Shown: positions 9,226-18,139 of the stretch, one piece after another | Layout: every line of letters begins with the position of its first letter | How positions within the stretch are numbered: the first letter of the stretch is position 1 | DNA from: Nostoc sp. LPT | GTDB lineage: Bacteria; Cyanobacteriota; Cyanobacteriia; Cyanobacteriales; Nostocaceae | Assembly (NCBI RefSeq): GCF_017115165.1 | Contig: NZ_JABXKF010000110.1 | Span: 1-64,000, forward strand | DNA length: 64,000 nucleotides | Direction: 5' to 3' | Notes under the pieces: model-generated | Databases searched by the model: none | What the model saw: only the letters and a program-made list of their open reading frames with translations | Told to the model about the DNA's origin: nothing | Made by a program: the position numbers and the translations under genes

Positions 9226-10809
9226 CTATAATTTGCCAAATCCACCGCCGCCAGGAGTTTCTATCACAAAAACATCTCCAGTTTTCATCTCTAGTGTCGC
9301 TGTGCTGCCTAAATTTTCTTCAATTCCATTCTGTCGTTGTATCCAGTTGCGTCCTACTTTTCCTGCTTCCCCACCATTTAATCCAAAGGGAGGAACAAGC
9401 CGATGACCAGAGAGAATATTAGCTGTCATCGGTTTTAGAAATCGAATGCGGCGGACAACTCCATTACCACCCGAATATTTTCCTTTGCCACCGCTATCGG
9501 GATGAAAACTAAAGCTTTCTAAAAGTACAGGATAACGGGTTTCTAAAACTTCTGGATCGGTCAAGCGAGAGTTAGTCATGTGAGAATGAACACCATCAGT
9601 GCCAGCAAAATTAATTCCTGCACCAGAACCGCCGCAAATAGTTTCATAATATTGATATTGCTCATTACCAAAAGTAAAATTATTCATCGTTCCTTGAGAA
9701 GCAGCCATAACACCCAAAGCACCATATAAAGCGTCAACAATAGTTTGAGAAGTTTCTACATTACCCGCGACTACTGCGGCTGGATAGGTTGGGTTGAGCA
9801 TACAGCCAACCGGGATAATAATTTCTAGAGGATTAAGACACCCGGCATTCAGAGGAATATTATCATCAACTAAAGTACGGAAGACATATAAGACTGCGGC
9901 TTGAGTTACAGCTTTGGGAGCATTGAAATTAGTATTTAGTTGTAGAGAAGTCCCAGTAAAATCAATGGTAGCACTACGGTTTTCTGCGTGAATTGTTACT
10001 TTAACTTGAATTTGTGCATTATTATCCATTTTATAAGTAAATGAGCCATCCTTGAGAACTGCGATCGCACGTCTAACAGACTCCTCAGCATTAGCTTGCA
10101 CAAATTTCATATAAGCTTGAACAGTATCAAACTTGTATTGGAAAACCATTTTACGAAGTTCTTGTACTCCCCGTTCATTAGCGGCAATTTGTGCTTTAAA
10201 ATCAGCAATATTTTGGTCAGGCTTGCGAGCAGGATAAGTATGAGTTGAAAGGTGCTGTCTGACTGCGAGTTCTCGAAAATTGCCCTCTTCAACCAAGATA
10301 AAATTATCAAAAATAATTCCTTCTTCTTCTACTGTGGTACTGTGGGGAGGCATAGAACCGGGAGTAATTCCACCAATATCTGCTTGGTGTCCGCGAGAAG
10401 CAACAAAAAATAGAGGCATTGGGCATTGGTCATTGGGCATGGGGCATGGATTATTTTCACTACTTTCCAAAAAAACAGGGGTAATTGCAGTAACATCAGG
10501 GAGATGTGTTCCACCGTTATAGGGATTATTAGATACATAGACATTTCCCAGTTTGAAAGTGTCGCCTTTATCATTAATTAAACTGCGGACACTTTCACTC
10601 ATTGAGCCTAAATGTACAGGAATATGGGGAGCATTTGCTACTAATAATCCCGATGAGTCAAAAATAGCACAGGAGAAATCCAGTCTCTCTTTGATATTCA
10701 CTGATGTCGCCGTGTTTTGTAACACAATTCCCATTTGTTCGGCGATAAATTGATATAGATTTTTGAATATTTCTAAGCGGACAGGATCGGGTTGAGGTGT
10801 TGTGTACAT
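9226..10809 (-). CDS. hyuB: Hydantoinase B / 5-oxoprolinase subunit B-like
   Basis: The 527-residue product matches the HyuB family, the partner of HyuA in ATP-dependent hydrolysis of hydantoins or 5-oxoproline. Family segments are NNPYNGGTHLPDVT, SRGHQADIGG, GSGAGINFAGTDGVHSHMTNSRLTDPE and the C-terminal TPGGGGFGKL. Start ATG 10809 has a good Shine-Dalgarno (AAGGA, 8 nt upstream). Near residue 120 the protein holds an extra Pro/Met/Cys-rich stretch (NNPCPMPNDQCPMPL) encoded by a GGGCATTGG-type intergenic repeat that stays in frame. It lies just before the conserved SRGHQADIGG segment. The gene is in a same-strand run with a GNAT gene and hyuA. Confidence 0.85.
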   Translation of the reverse strand: MYTTPQPDPVRLEIFKNLYQFIAEQMGIVLQNTATSVNIKERLDFSCAIFDSSGLLVANAPHIPVHLGSMSESVRSLINDKGDTFKLGNVYVSNNPYNGGTHLPDVTAITPVFLESSENNPCPMPNDQCPMPLFFVASRGHQADIGGITPGSMPPHSTTVEEEGIIFDNFILVEEGNFRELAVRQHLSTHTYPARKPDQNIADFKAQIAANERGVQELRKMVFQYKFDTVQAYMKFVQANAEESVRRAIAVLKDGSFTYKMDNNAQIQVKVTIHAENRSATIDFTGTSLQLNTNFNAPKAVTQAAVLYVFRTLVDDNIPLNAGCLNPLEIIIPVGCMLNPTYPAAVVAGNVETSQTIVDALYGALGVMAASQGTMNNFTFGNEQYQYYETICGGSGAGINFAGTDGVHSHMTNSRLTDPEVLETRYPVLLESFSFHPDSGGKGKYSGGNGVVRRIRFLKPMTANILSGHRLVPPFGLNGGEAGKVGRNWIQRQNGIEENLGSTATLEMKTGDVFVIETPGGGGFGKL

Positions 10810-10890
10810 TTTTAATTCCTTAAAAAATTGTGTAGTAATCGCTTAAGCGCTTTTTAAAACACTTCAGTATTTACTACTAGCTATCACTGT

Positions 10891-11649
10891 CTACTTCGGC
10901 GGAAGTGAAATGTGCAAAATTTCGCCTATTGTAGAGAATCCGGCGCGGGTGTAAATTCGCACTTCTTCTTGATGTGCCGCCATGAGAAACGCCACCGTAA
11001 CACCTGCCTCGAAAGCTTCTCGCACCAATCGGGTTGTTAAGGCTCCTGCTATGCCGCGTCGGCGAAAAGCAACACGTACACCGATACCAGCGATTTCTGT
11101 CATCTGATTTCCCGGCACGGAACACACTCCAGCCCCCACAGGTTCGCCTGTTGCGGCAACACGAGCAAGTATAGCGATTCCGCCTGCTGCTAGACTATTG
11201 CCAAGACGTTCACCATCTTCGGGGCTTGGTGCAGACTCTCCGTAAGCCTCGTTTTGCACCGTAACTGTAGCAAGTATCTGGGCGTCTGAAACTGGCACGA
11301 TTAATTCAATATCCGGGGGAGCAGGAAGCAATTGCTCTGAACCAGGAGTGCAAATCATAAGTGGCAAGCGTCCCTCAACGGTGAAACCAGCAGCTACTAG
11401 TGCCTCCTCGACAGCAGGCGCAAGGGAAGCAACGTACTCCAAACGCGGTTTTCGTTTGCGACTTTCATAGGCAGCGATTAGTGCCTTGACGTCGGTGAGT
11501 GAGGGTGTGGCTGCATCATTGGGGATGGCATAGTTAAGAAAAGGATTGGCGCTATGGCGATTAAAGCTAGCCAAGAAAGGCCCTATTTGCTCCGTATCAC
11601 GTTGCTGGCTTGCCGCGAAGCGCAAATATGATTGAATGCGAGAGTCCAT
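10891..11649 (-). CDS. GNAT family N-acetyltransferase
   Basis: The acetyl-CoA-binding signature is in the C-terminal half: IAGIGVRVAFRRRGIAGALT (motif A with R-R-x-G-I-A), then a helix and AHQEEVRIYTRAGF (motif B). The N-terminal half is a diverged extra domain, so this may belong to the double-domain GNAT type. The start chosen is ATG 11649 (MDSRIQSYLRFAA). A GTG at 11718 would add 23 residues of unlike composition. The gene sits between hyuA and hyuB, close to both, so co-transcription is likely. Its substrate may be related to their pathway, for instance an amino-acid derivative, but this is inference. Confidence 0.8.
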   Translation of the reverse strand: MDSRIQSYLRFAASQQRDTEQIGPFLASFNRHSANPFLNYAIPNDAATPSLTDVKALIAAYESRKRKPRLEYVASLAPAVEEALVAAGFTVEGRLPLMICTPGSEQLLPAPPDIELIVPVSDAQILATVTVQNEAYGESAPSPEDGERLGNSLAAGGIAILARVAATGEPVGAGVCSVPGNQMTEIAGIGVRVAFRRRGIAGALTTRLVREAFEAGVTVAFLMAAHQEEVRIYTRAGFSTIGEILHISLPPK

Positions 11650-11728
11650 GAATGGATAGCCTTTTAATTGTAAAGCCGTGTTGAGGTTAGTGTAGTGAGG
11701 GTGAGTATTTTCCAGCACAATAGCTAAT

Positions 11729-13819
11729 TTATAGACGTTCTAAAATTAGATGGTTTTGTTCAGTTAATCTCGCTTGCCAATTAGGTTCTACTACAATTGT
11801 GCTAATTTTTTCCACAACGATCGCAGGGCCATTAATACTATCTTCTGGTTGTAAATCTTCCTGTCGATAAACAGGAGTGTCGTGCCATCTATCAGCAGTA
11901 AACATCCTTACTGTCTCAACAGACACGGGGACTTCATTTAAAGGGCGAGTACGAATAATTAAAGGTTCTTCGGGAGTATCCATTTTCTGAATTACTTCCA
12001 CGGAAGCGGATTCAACTATTAAGCTTTTCTCTAATTGAATAAAACCATAACGAGATTGATGTTCAGTCTCAAATTTTTGTTGCATTACTAACACATCATC
12101 GGCAAAATTAACTGTCAAGGTAGAGTTAGTACCCTGATATTTTAAGTTAGCTTTTTGGATTACTTCTAATTGACTATGTGCTTCATTTATTTCACTTCTA
12201 GCTTGAGTTTCTAAATAGTCCATTAACTGCTGTAGTTGAAAGATTAATGCTTGAGTTAAAGGTTGCTCAACTCCTCCTTCTCTAATCGCCCGGACATCAG
12301 CTAATCCCATCCCATAAGCAGATAAAACTCCAGCATAAGGATGTAGAAATATTTTTTTCATTCCCAAGGTATCGGCAATTAAACAAGCAACTTGCCCACC
12401 TGCACCACCAAAACAACAAAGTACATATTGGGTAACATCATAACCGCGTTGTAGACTAATTTTTTTAATTGCATTCGCCATATTTTCCACTGCGATCGCC
12501 ATAAATCCGGCAGCTACTTCTTCAGGAGTAGAATGATTTAACGTAGCAGCTTGAATGTTTTGAGTTAATTGGGTAAATTTTTGAATAACAATATCTTTAT
12601 CTAAAGGTAAATTACCATCAATGCCAAAAACCGAGGGAAAATATTGTGGGTGAATTTTACCTAACATTACATTGGCATCAGTAACCGCTAATGAACCGCC
12701 ACGCCGATAACAAGCAGGCCCAGGATTTGATCCAGCAGATTTAGGGCCAACACGATAACTAGAACCATCAAAAAAGAGAACTGAACCACCACCAGCAGCA
12801 ATGGTATTAATTGCTAATACAGGAACTCGCATCCGCGCCCCAGCAATTTCCGAATCTAGTTGTCGTTCATACTCTCCTTTAAAGTGGGCAACATCTGTAC
12901 TTGTCCCTCCCATGTCAAAAGTAATAACTAACTCGAAACCTGCCCTTTTACTAGTTTGAACTGCGCCAACAATACCACCAGCCGGGCCACTTAAAATACT
13001 ATCTTTTCCTTGAAATTGTTCGGCTGCGACTAAACCGCCATCAGATTTCATAAACATTAATTTGACGTTGGGTAACTGACTTACTACTTGGTTGATGTAG
13101 CGACGCAGAATAGGAGTTAAATAAGCATCGACTACTGTTGTATCTCCTCGGCTAACCAACTTCATTAAGGGACTAACTTGATGGGATACGGATATTTGAG
13201 TAAAGCCGATTTCTTGGGCAAGTTTGGCTATTTGTTGTTCGTGATTGGGATAGCGATCGCTGTGCATAAAAACAATAGCACAACTCCGAACTCCTGTATG
13301 GTAAACTGCTTGTAAATCACTTTTAACTTGTTCAATATTTATAGATATTAATTCATTTCCGTTAGCATCATAGCGTTCATCTATTTCAATCACCTGTTCA
13401 TAAAGCATTGTTGGTAAAATTATCTGGCGTGCAAAGATATTAGGACGGTTTTGGTAGCTAATTCGCAGTGCATCTTTAAACCCTTTGGTGATCAGAAGAA
13501 CAACCCTGTCTCCCTTTCTTTCTAACAGCGCATTTGTTGCTACTGTTGTCCCCATTTTTACCACTTCTATCGCTTCAGTAGGAATAGGTTCGTTGCTAGC
13601 AATACCCATGATATCTCGAATACCTTGGATGGCTGCATCTTGATATTGTTCGGGATTTTCTGAAAGGAGTTTGTAGACTATAATCCATTGCTGATTAGGC
13701 AGAGTCACAATTAAAAAACGTTCGGGATGTTTTGAAAGTCTATCGATAATTGGTTGATTATCAGTAACAGCAACAATATCTGTGAATGTACCACCACGGT
13801 CAGCAAAAACCTTCAACAT
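11729..13819 (-). CDS. hyuA: Hydantoinase A / 5-oxoprolinase subunit A-like
   Basis: The product of about 696 residues matches HyuA, the ATP-binding subunit of hydantoinase/5-oxoprolinase with an actin-like ATPase fold. It starts MLKVFADRGGTFTDIVAVTD, where DRGGTFTDI is the usual N-terminal phosphate loop. It then shows TTVATNALLERKG, SGPAGGIVGAV, the second phosphate motif FDMGGTSTDV, and CCFGGAGGQVACLIADTLGM. The start is ATG 13819, preceded by GAGGA 9 nt upstream; a longer frame to 13912 adds an unlikely leader. With hyuB it would hydrolyse a cyclic amide using ATP. 5-oxoproline from glutathione turnover is a sensible candidate substrate, but the sequence does not settle it. Confidence 0.88.
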   Translation of the reverse strand: MLKVFADRGGTFTDIVAVTDNQPIIDRLSKHPERFLIVTLPNQQWIIVYKLLSENPEQYQDAAIQGIRDIMGIASNEPIPTEAIEVVKMGTTVATNALLERKGDRVVLLITKGFKDALRISYQNRPNIFARQIILPTMLYEQVIEIDERYDANGNELISINIEQVKSDLQAVYHTGVRSCAIVFMHSDRYPNHEQQIAKLAQEIGFTQISVSHQVSPLMKLVSRGDTTVVDAYLTPILRRYINQVVSQLPNVKLMFMKSDGGLVAAEQFQGKDSILSGPAGGIVGAVQTSKRAGFELVITFDMGGTSTDVAHFKGEYERQLDSEIAGARMRVPVLAINTIAAGGGSVLFFDGSSYRVGPKSAGSNPGPACYRRGGSLAVTDANVMLGKIHPQYFPSVFGIDGNLPLDKDIVIQKFTQLTQNIQAATLNHSTPEEVAAGFMAIAVENMANAIKKISLQRGYDVTQYVLCCFGGAGGQVACLIADTLGMKKIFLHPYAGVLSAYGMGLADVRAIREGGVEQPLTQALIFQLQQLMDYLETQARSEINEAHSQLEVIQKANLKYQGTNSTLTVNFADDVLVMQQKFETEHQSRYGFIQLEKSLIVESASVEVIQKMDTPEEPLIIRTRPLNEVPVSVETVRMFTADRWHDTPVYRQEDLQPEDSINGPAIVVEKISTIVVEPNWQARLTEQNHLILERL

Positions 13820-13912
13820 TACTCTGTTTCCTCGATAGTATATAGATAAAGTAACAGTTTGACTTAGGGATTTTCTACTTAAATTGTTAAAAACTTTCCG
13901 ATAAATATGCAT

Positions 13913-14198
13913 TATTTAATAGTATTTAAGGCTATTCATTAAGGAAGAAAGTAGGTAAAAGGCAGTAGGCTTTGTTGGGTTCTACTTCGTTCCACTCAAT
14001 CGATACAAACTACAAACTTTACGTTAAATTGAAAAAAGTAGCAAAATTAATGTTAAAACTTTTACAGTTCATACAGCTTATTAATGCGAATACTTATTCG
14101 GAAATTTCTGATGACATTTCAGATATACATATTTTAACTTGGTACAAAATACGCTCAGGATTTGAGCTAAGTACTTGTAAATAATAGAAGTGTGACTT
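13913..14198. other. Divergent promoter region of hyuA and the Gly/Ala-rich gene
   Basis: A 70-codon frame at 13972-14184 is open, but it has Asn/Ile/Tyr-rich composition and no recognisable domain, and I do not call it a gene. The region should hold the promoters of the two divergent genes. Confidence 0.4.
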
Positions 14199-14588
14199 AT
14201 GGCTCCTTATAAAGACGCATTTGATGGGTTTACTGATGGTTTAAATGGACAGGATAAATCGGCAGAAAAAGCTGCTCAGGCTGGCATCCAGACTGCTGCT
14301 ACTGTAGGAATTTCTGTTGGTTCTGCCGCAGCAGCAGGTGCTGGTTCTCTTGCTGGTTACGCAGGTATAGCTTCCGCAGTTTCATCAATGGGGCTTGGTG
14401 GCGCTACAACAGCAATTGCTGGAGCAATGGGAACTAACGTAGCTGGAGCTGCTGCAACTGCTGTTGTAACTTCAGCAGTGGGTGGGCCGGTTGTAATGGG
14501 TGTAATTCTAATTGGTGGAGCAGGAGCTACTGCTTATGGAGTGTATCAAGCTGGCAACTGGGTTGGTAAGCAGTTAAAATTGTGGTAG
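14199..14588 (+). CDS. Small Gly/Ala-rich hydrophobic protein, unknown
   Basis: The 129-residue product has a short charged N-terminus (MAPYKDAFDGFTDGLNGQDK), then almost continuous Gly/Ala/Ser/Val-rich sequence with GxxxG and small-residue spacing (about residues 28-118), and an aromatic end (GNWVGKQLKLW). This looks like a glycine-zipper type membrane-associating protein. Such composition occurs in pore-forming peptides, bacteriocin precursors and lysis proteins, but no family can be named. A strong terminator follows 55 bp after the stop, so it is a monocistronic and probably real gene. No immunity-type partner is evident. Confidence 0.55.
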   Translation: MAPYKDAFDGFTDGLNGQDKSAEKAAQAGIQTAATVGISVGSAAAAGAGSLAGYAGIASAVSSMGLGGATTAIAGAMGTNVAGAAATAVVTSAVGGPVVMGVILIGGAGATAYGVYQAGNWVGKQLKLW

Positions 14589-14642
14589 ACTTTATTCTAA
14601 TCTGAATCATAGAAATTTTTGACAAAATTATAAAAGTTATCA

Positions 14643-14667
14643 GGGTGGAAGCTGTCCACCCTTTTTT
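14643..14667 (+). terminator. Rho-independent terminator
   Basis: GGGTGGA (14643-14649) and TCCACCC (14655-14661) form a perfect 7-bp stem with a 5-nt loop, followed by six T. It ends the Gly/Ala-rich gene. Confidence 0.85.
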
Positions 14668-14855
14668 AATTTATCCTTTGTTACTAAAGTTTAGCGAATA
14701 TTAAATTGTCCACTGCCATCTATGCTGTTGTGAATTCCATTTTATAGTTACTATTTCTGCTAACGGATTGATGCAATCGCCATTTTTATTAAAATGGATA
14801 ATTTATGTTAAATCTTATTAGGGCACAAAACCTTGCTGTTTGCAGTCTGTGACAA

Positions 14856-17666
14856 TTAGATAGCTTGCTGATTTAGCGGAATTACAATTACAAATTCTGT
14901 TCCCTGCCCAGGAGCAGAAATACATTCTAATTTTCCCTGATGTTTTTGGGTGATAATCTGATGACTAATAGATAAACCTAACCCAGTACCTTTATTAACT
15001 GGTTTAGTCGTAAAAAATGGTTCAAATAATTGTTTTTGTACTTTTTCTGGAATGCCTATACCATTGTCGCCAATACAAATAACTATCTGATTTTCACTCG
15101 TGAGTTGAGTCTGAATGCGTATCTGGGGAATAGAGAGCGCTTCTTCCCTTACTTCCCATTCACCATTTTCCACTGCCTCTTCTAAAGCATCGATCGCATT
15201 TGCCAGAAGATTCATAAATACCTGATTTAGTTGTCCAGCATAACATTCTACTAATGGCAAGTCACCGTACTCTTTAATCACCTCAATTGCTAGATTGTTA
15301 GATTTAGGTTTAAGGCGATGTTCCAGAATCATCAACGTATTATCTATACCCTCATGGATATTCACAGCTTTCATTTCTGCGTCATCTAACCGAGAAAAGT
15401 TTCGCAGAGATAAGACAATTTCTGTGATTCGTTCCGCACCAACTGTCATCGAAGTTAGCAAATTGGGCAAGTCTGCGATCAGAAAATCTAAGTCGATCGC
15501 TTCTGTTTCTTGTTGAATTTCCTTTGCTGGATTAGGATAGTTTTGCTGGTATAATTGCAGCAGTCTCAATAAATCTTGGATATATTGATTGGCATAATTG
15601 ATATTGCCAGAAATAAAGTTGACTGGGTTGTTAATTTCATGCGCTACACCTGCTACTAACTGCCCCAAACTCGACATTTTTTCACTATGCACCAGTTGAG
15701 ATACTAGTTGCTTTGCCTCTTGGCGCAATTGTGCTTCTGAGTATCGCAATATCTGCTCTGCTTGTTTGCGCTGGGTAATGTCATGGAGAATAACGACATA
15801 TTCCTGAAAATCCAGATGGGGTCGGTCAGAGATGGAAACTTCCAGAGTTCTGTTTTTCCCATTACCGATGAGAATTTGTTCGCTACGCTTTGTCCACTGC
15901 TCTGGATAGTAGACTAATGCGGGTAGCCATTTGTTGAGGTGATTTCCCCGCAACTCAGAGGGGTTGACACCAAAAAACGATTCGGTGGCTGGGTTAGCTT
16001 GCTGGATAATGCCTTGATCGTCTACGACTAAAATACCATCCTGGGCGACAGTAAATAGGTGTTCGGCGGCTTCTCGCGCTTCTGCGATCGCTACCACTTG
16101 CGGTAAACTTGTCCAACAAGCGATCGCTACTCCCACAAATGCCACGCTCATCAGTAGCACCACAAATATATTCTCACCGCCCGCAGTTGCCACTTTATTA
16201 AGTTTGACGCCAAATAACCAACCAACTCCCACGGCGCTGCACAGTAAAAAAATTAGGATGCTCACCTGAAGAATTACTGAATCTTTGATAATTACTACAG
16301 GGCGCGTGCGATATCGCCGCATCCACCAATCAGGATGGAAAGCAGGGAAATGCATACGGCGAATTACTGCATCTATTCCTATAACACCAATGGGAAATAA
16401 TAGCCCAATCAGCAAGTTGAGCCAACCCCAGGCAAATCCGCCCACCAACAGCACCACAACTTCTAACAGCAGAATGGCCAGAGATATGCGAGGAAACAAA
16501 ACTTCCGGGCGATCGCGCCGAAGCCAAAGCCCCAGATGCAGTAACATAAAGGAGACAAACCAACCGATGTTACCAACAGCGACGATTCGCGCTACATCTC
16601 CCCAAATCAGATAGATTAAGCACAACACCAGTGTTAATGTCAATGCTGGGACAAACACACCCCGACGGGAGAGCACAGAAAATACTGGTGAAATGTGGTT
16701 ATCTAAGGCCAGTTGATACAAAATTCGCGGGCAATTAGAAACCACCGTTGCCGAACCTAGTAGACAAGCAGCTACTAGCAAAAAAGAAACACTTACACCA
16801 GTGAATCTTCCCCAAAAGGGCAGGGAAGCTGCCGCAAGATTCAGAAAAGCATTGTCTTTAAGGTTGGGATTTGTTGCTAACCGCATCACTACCCAAGAAC
16901 CTCCCAAAAAGATGGGTGGCATCATCCAGGCTGCAACATCTAGAAACCGTAGCGTTTGAGTGGGGTTGCGGCTATCGGCGACAAAGGAAGAAGCCGTTTC
17001 ACAGCTATAGGTTGCATAAGTAACGAAAAAGAACCACTTTGCCCAATCTACAAAGCTCAAAGATGACCAACTGCTAGGAAAAAACCCAGGACTCACCGGA
17101 GAAAACGCTAACCAGCCAAGACCTTGAACGCAGAAGGTCATTAGCAGTCCAAAGGCTGGAATTACAAAAAACAAATGTAAAATACTCAGGGCGCGAGTCC
17201 CACTAAACGCCACGATAAAAGGTAACAGTGTAAAGCTAATATCCAGAAATATGTCTGGACAGGTAATACCCAGCGCCTGCAAATTTACTTTAATTAAATC
17301 TCTGAGTACGATTGTATTCACTGACAAGTAAGAAACCCAATTGAGGAGGTATCCAATTGCTGCATAACGAGCTAGTCCTGGGTAGTTTTGCAGTAGCTTG
17401 GTAGCATAGTTAGGTGTTCCTCCAGCTACATTGATGAAATGCATACCCAAGCGTTTTACCTGATAGTTGAGCAGCATTCCGAAAATTACCGCAGGTATCC
17501 AGACAAAAATAGCTTGGGAACCGAGAGCAGCATGAATCGCTGGAACCAGTGCTGTCCAAGAAATATGAGCTGTCAAACCAAAGCCCCAACTTTCAACAGC
17601 ACTTAGGCTTCTAGTCAAGCGAGGGTAAGAAGATTGGCCCAATGTGGAGTGAGCAGGATGGGACAT
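14856..17666 (-). CDS. Amino-acid permease (APC fold) fused to PAS domain and histidine kinase
   Basis: The 936-residue product has three parts. Residues about 15-510 form a 12-or-more-helix APC-superfamily transporter (start SLSAVESWGFGLTAHISW, GTPNYATK and many hydrophobic helices). Residues about 525-640 are a PAS domain (HLFTVAQDGILVVDDQG). Residues about 650-936 are a histidine kinase with H-box GVAHEINNP (His near 678), N-box NQVFMNLLANAID, DNGIGIPE and GTGLGLSIS. Transport-like domains fused to kinases, as in CbrA-type sensors, can sense substrate or flux through the membrane. This protein probably reports amino-acid or related solute availability. No response regulator is adjacent. 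Start ATG 17666. Confidence 0.85.
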   Translation of the reverse strand: MSHPAHSTLGQSSYPRLTRSLSAVESWGFGLTAHISWTALVPAIHAALGSQAIFVWIPAVIFGMLLNYQVKRLGMHFINVAGGTPNYATKLLQNYPGLARYAAIGYLLNWVSYLSVNTIVLRDLIKVNLQALGITCPDIFLDISFTLLPFIVAFSGTRALSILHLFFVIPAFGLLMTFCVQGLGWLAFSPVSPGFFPSSWSSLSFVDWAKWFFFVTYATYSCETASSFVADSRNPTQTLRFLDVAAWMMPPIFLGGSWVVMRLATNPNLKDNAFLNLAAASLPFWGRFTGVSVSFLLVAACLLGSATVVSNCPRILYQLALDNHISPVFSVLSRRGVFVPALTLTLVLCLIYLIWGDVARIVAVGNIGWFVSFMLLHLGLWLRRDRPEVLFPRISLAILLLEVVVLLVGGFAWGWLNLLIGLLFPIGVIGIDAVIRRMHFPAFHPDWWMRRYRTRPVVIIKDSVILQVSILIFLLCSAVGVGWLFGVKLNKVATAGGENIFVVLLMSVAFVGVAIACWTSLPQVVAIAEAREAAEHLFTVAQDGILVVDDQGIIQQANPATESFFGVNPSELRGNHLNKWLPALVYYPEQWTKRSEQILIGNGKNRTLEVSISDRPHLDFQEYVVILHDITQRKQAEQILRYSEAQLRQEAKQLVSQLVHSEKMSSLGQLVAGVAHEINNPVNFISGNINYANQYIQDLLRLLQLYQQNYPNPAKEIQQETEAIDLDFLIADLPNLLTSMTVGAERITEIVLSLRNFSRLDDAEMKAVNIHEGIDNTLMILEHRLKPKSNNLAIEVIKEYGDLPLVECYAGQLNQVFMNLLANAIDALEEAVENGEWEVREEALSIPQIRIQTQLTSENQIVICIGDNGIGIPEKVQKQLFEPFFTTKPVNKGTGLGLSISHQIITQKHQGKLECISAPGQGTEFVIVIPLNQQAI

Positions 17667-17821
17667 GATTGGCAGTGTTAGGTGGGATACTGTAATTAAG
17701 CTTATTACCTAGAGTTCCCATCTCGTAAATGTTGTGAACAAAAACTTTCTGTCCGGAATCATACTTAGATGTTGAGTATATCACCAGAGAAAATTACCTT
17801 CACAACACAAGCATTTATTAA

Positions 17822-17982
17822 GAGGATGTTTTAAAAGTGTTTGGCTGTGATTTTAGGCACTTATTGATCCCCCCTAACCCACGCCAGTCGTTCCACTTGG
17901 GGAGACCCCATGAGCAAGTGGCGTGGATTTAGGAGAATCTAGAACGTTTTGATACCGACAATAGGACTTTTAAAACATCCTC
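17822..17982. mobile_element. MITE with 17-bp perfect inverted ends and TAA target duplication
   Basis: GAGGATGTTTTAAAAGT at 17822-17838 is the exact inverse of 17966-17982, and TAA flanks the element on both sides (17819-17821 and 17983-17985). A 3-bp TNA duplication fits mobilisation by an IS5-family (IS1031-type) transposase. Inside, at 17878-17926, is a nested palindrome (CCACGCCA / TGGCGTGG outside, CCACTTG / CAAGTGG inside, GGGG-aga-CCCC at the tip). This looks like a second extragenic palindrome lodged in the first element. Confidence 0.8.
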
Positions 17983-18032
17983 TAACACCATAATTTAGTT
18001 TAAAGGTGCGATGTCTACGACGGGCTACGCCT

Positions 18033-18073
18033 ACGCCCTTTTGACTCGACAATTAGTGTTCAGAGGTGAAATA
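18033..18073 (+). repeat. Lone diverged copy of the 42-bp repeat found at 19963-20152
   Basis: The words ACTCGACA, TAGTGTTCAGAGGTG and GCCCTTTT follow the same order as in the tandem array beyond the monooxygenase gene, with a handful of substitutions. The monooxygenase gene is thus flanked on both sides by same-orientation copies. Confidence 0.6.
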
Positions 18074-18139
18074 GTGAGCTTTTTCAGAACTTGAATGATG
18101 AAGATTAAAGCCGCAACTATGAGGATTAAAGCCGGTAAA

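Noticed and set aside
13972..14184. 70-codon frame upstream of the Gly/Ala-rich gene
   Set aside because: AT-rich composition, no recognisable domain, and it lies in the divergent promoter region.
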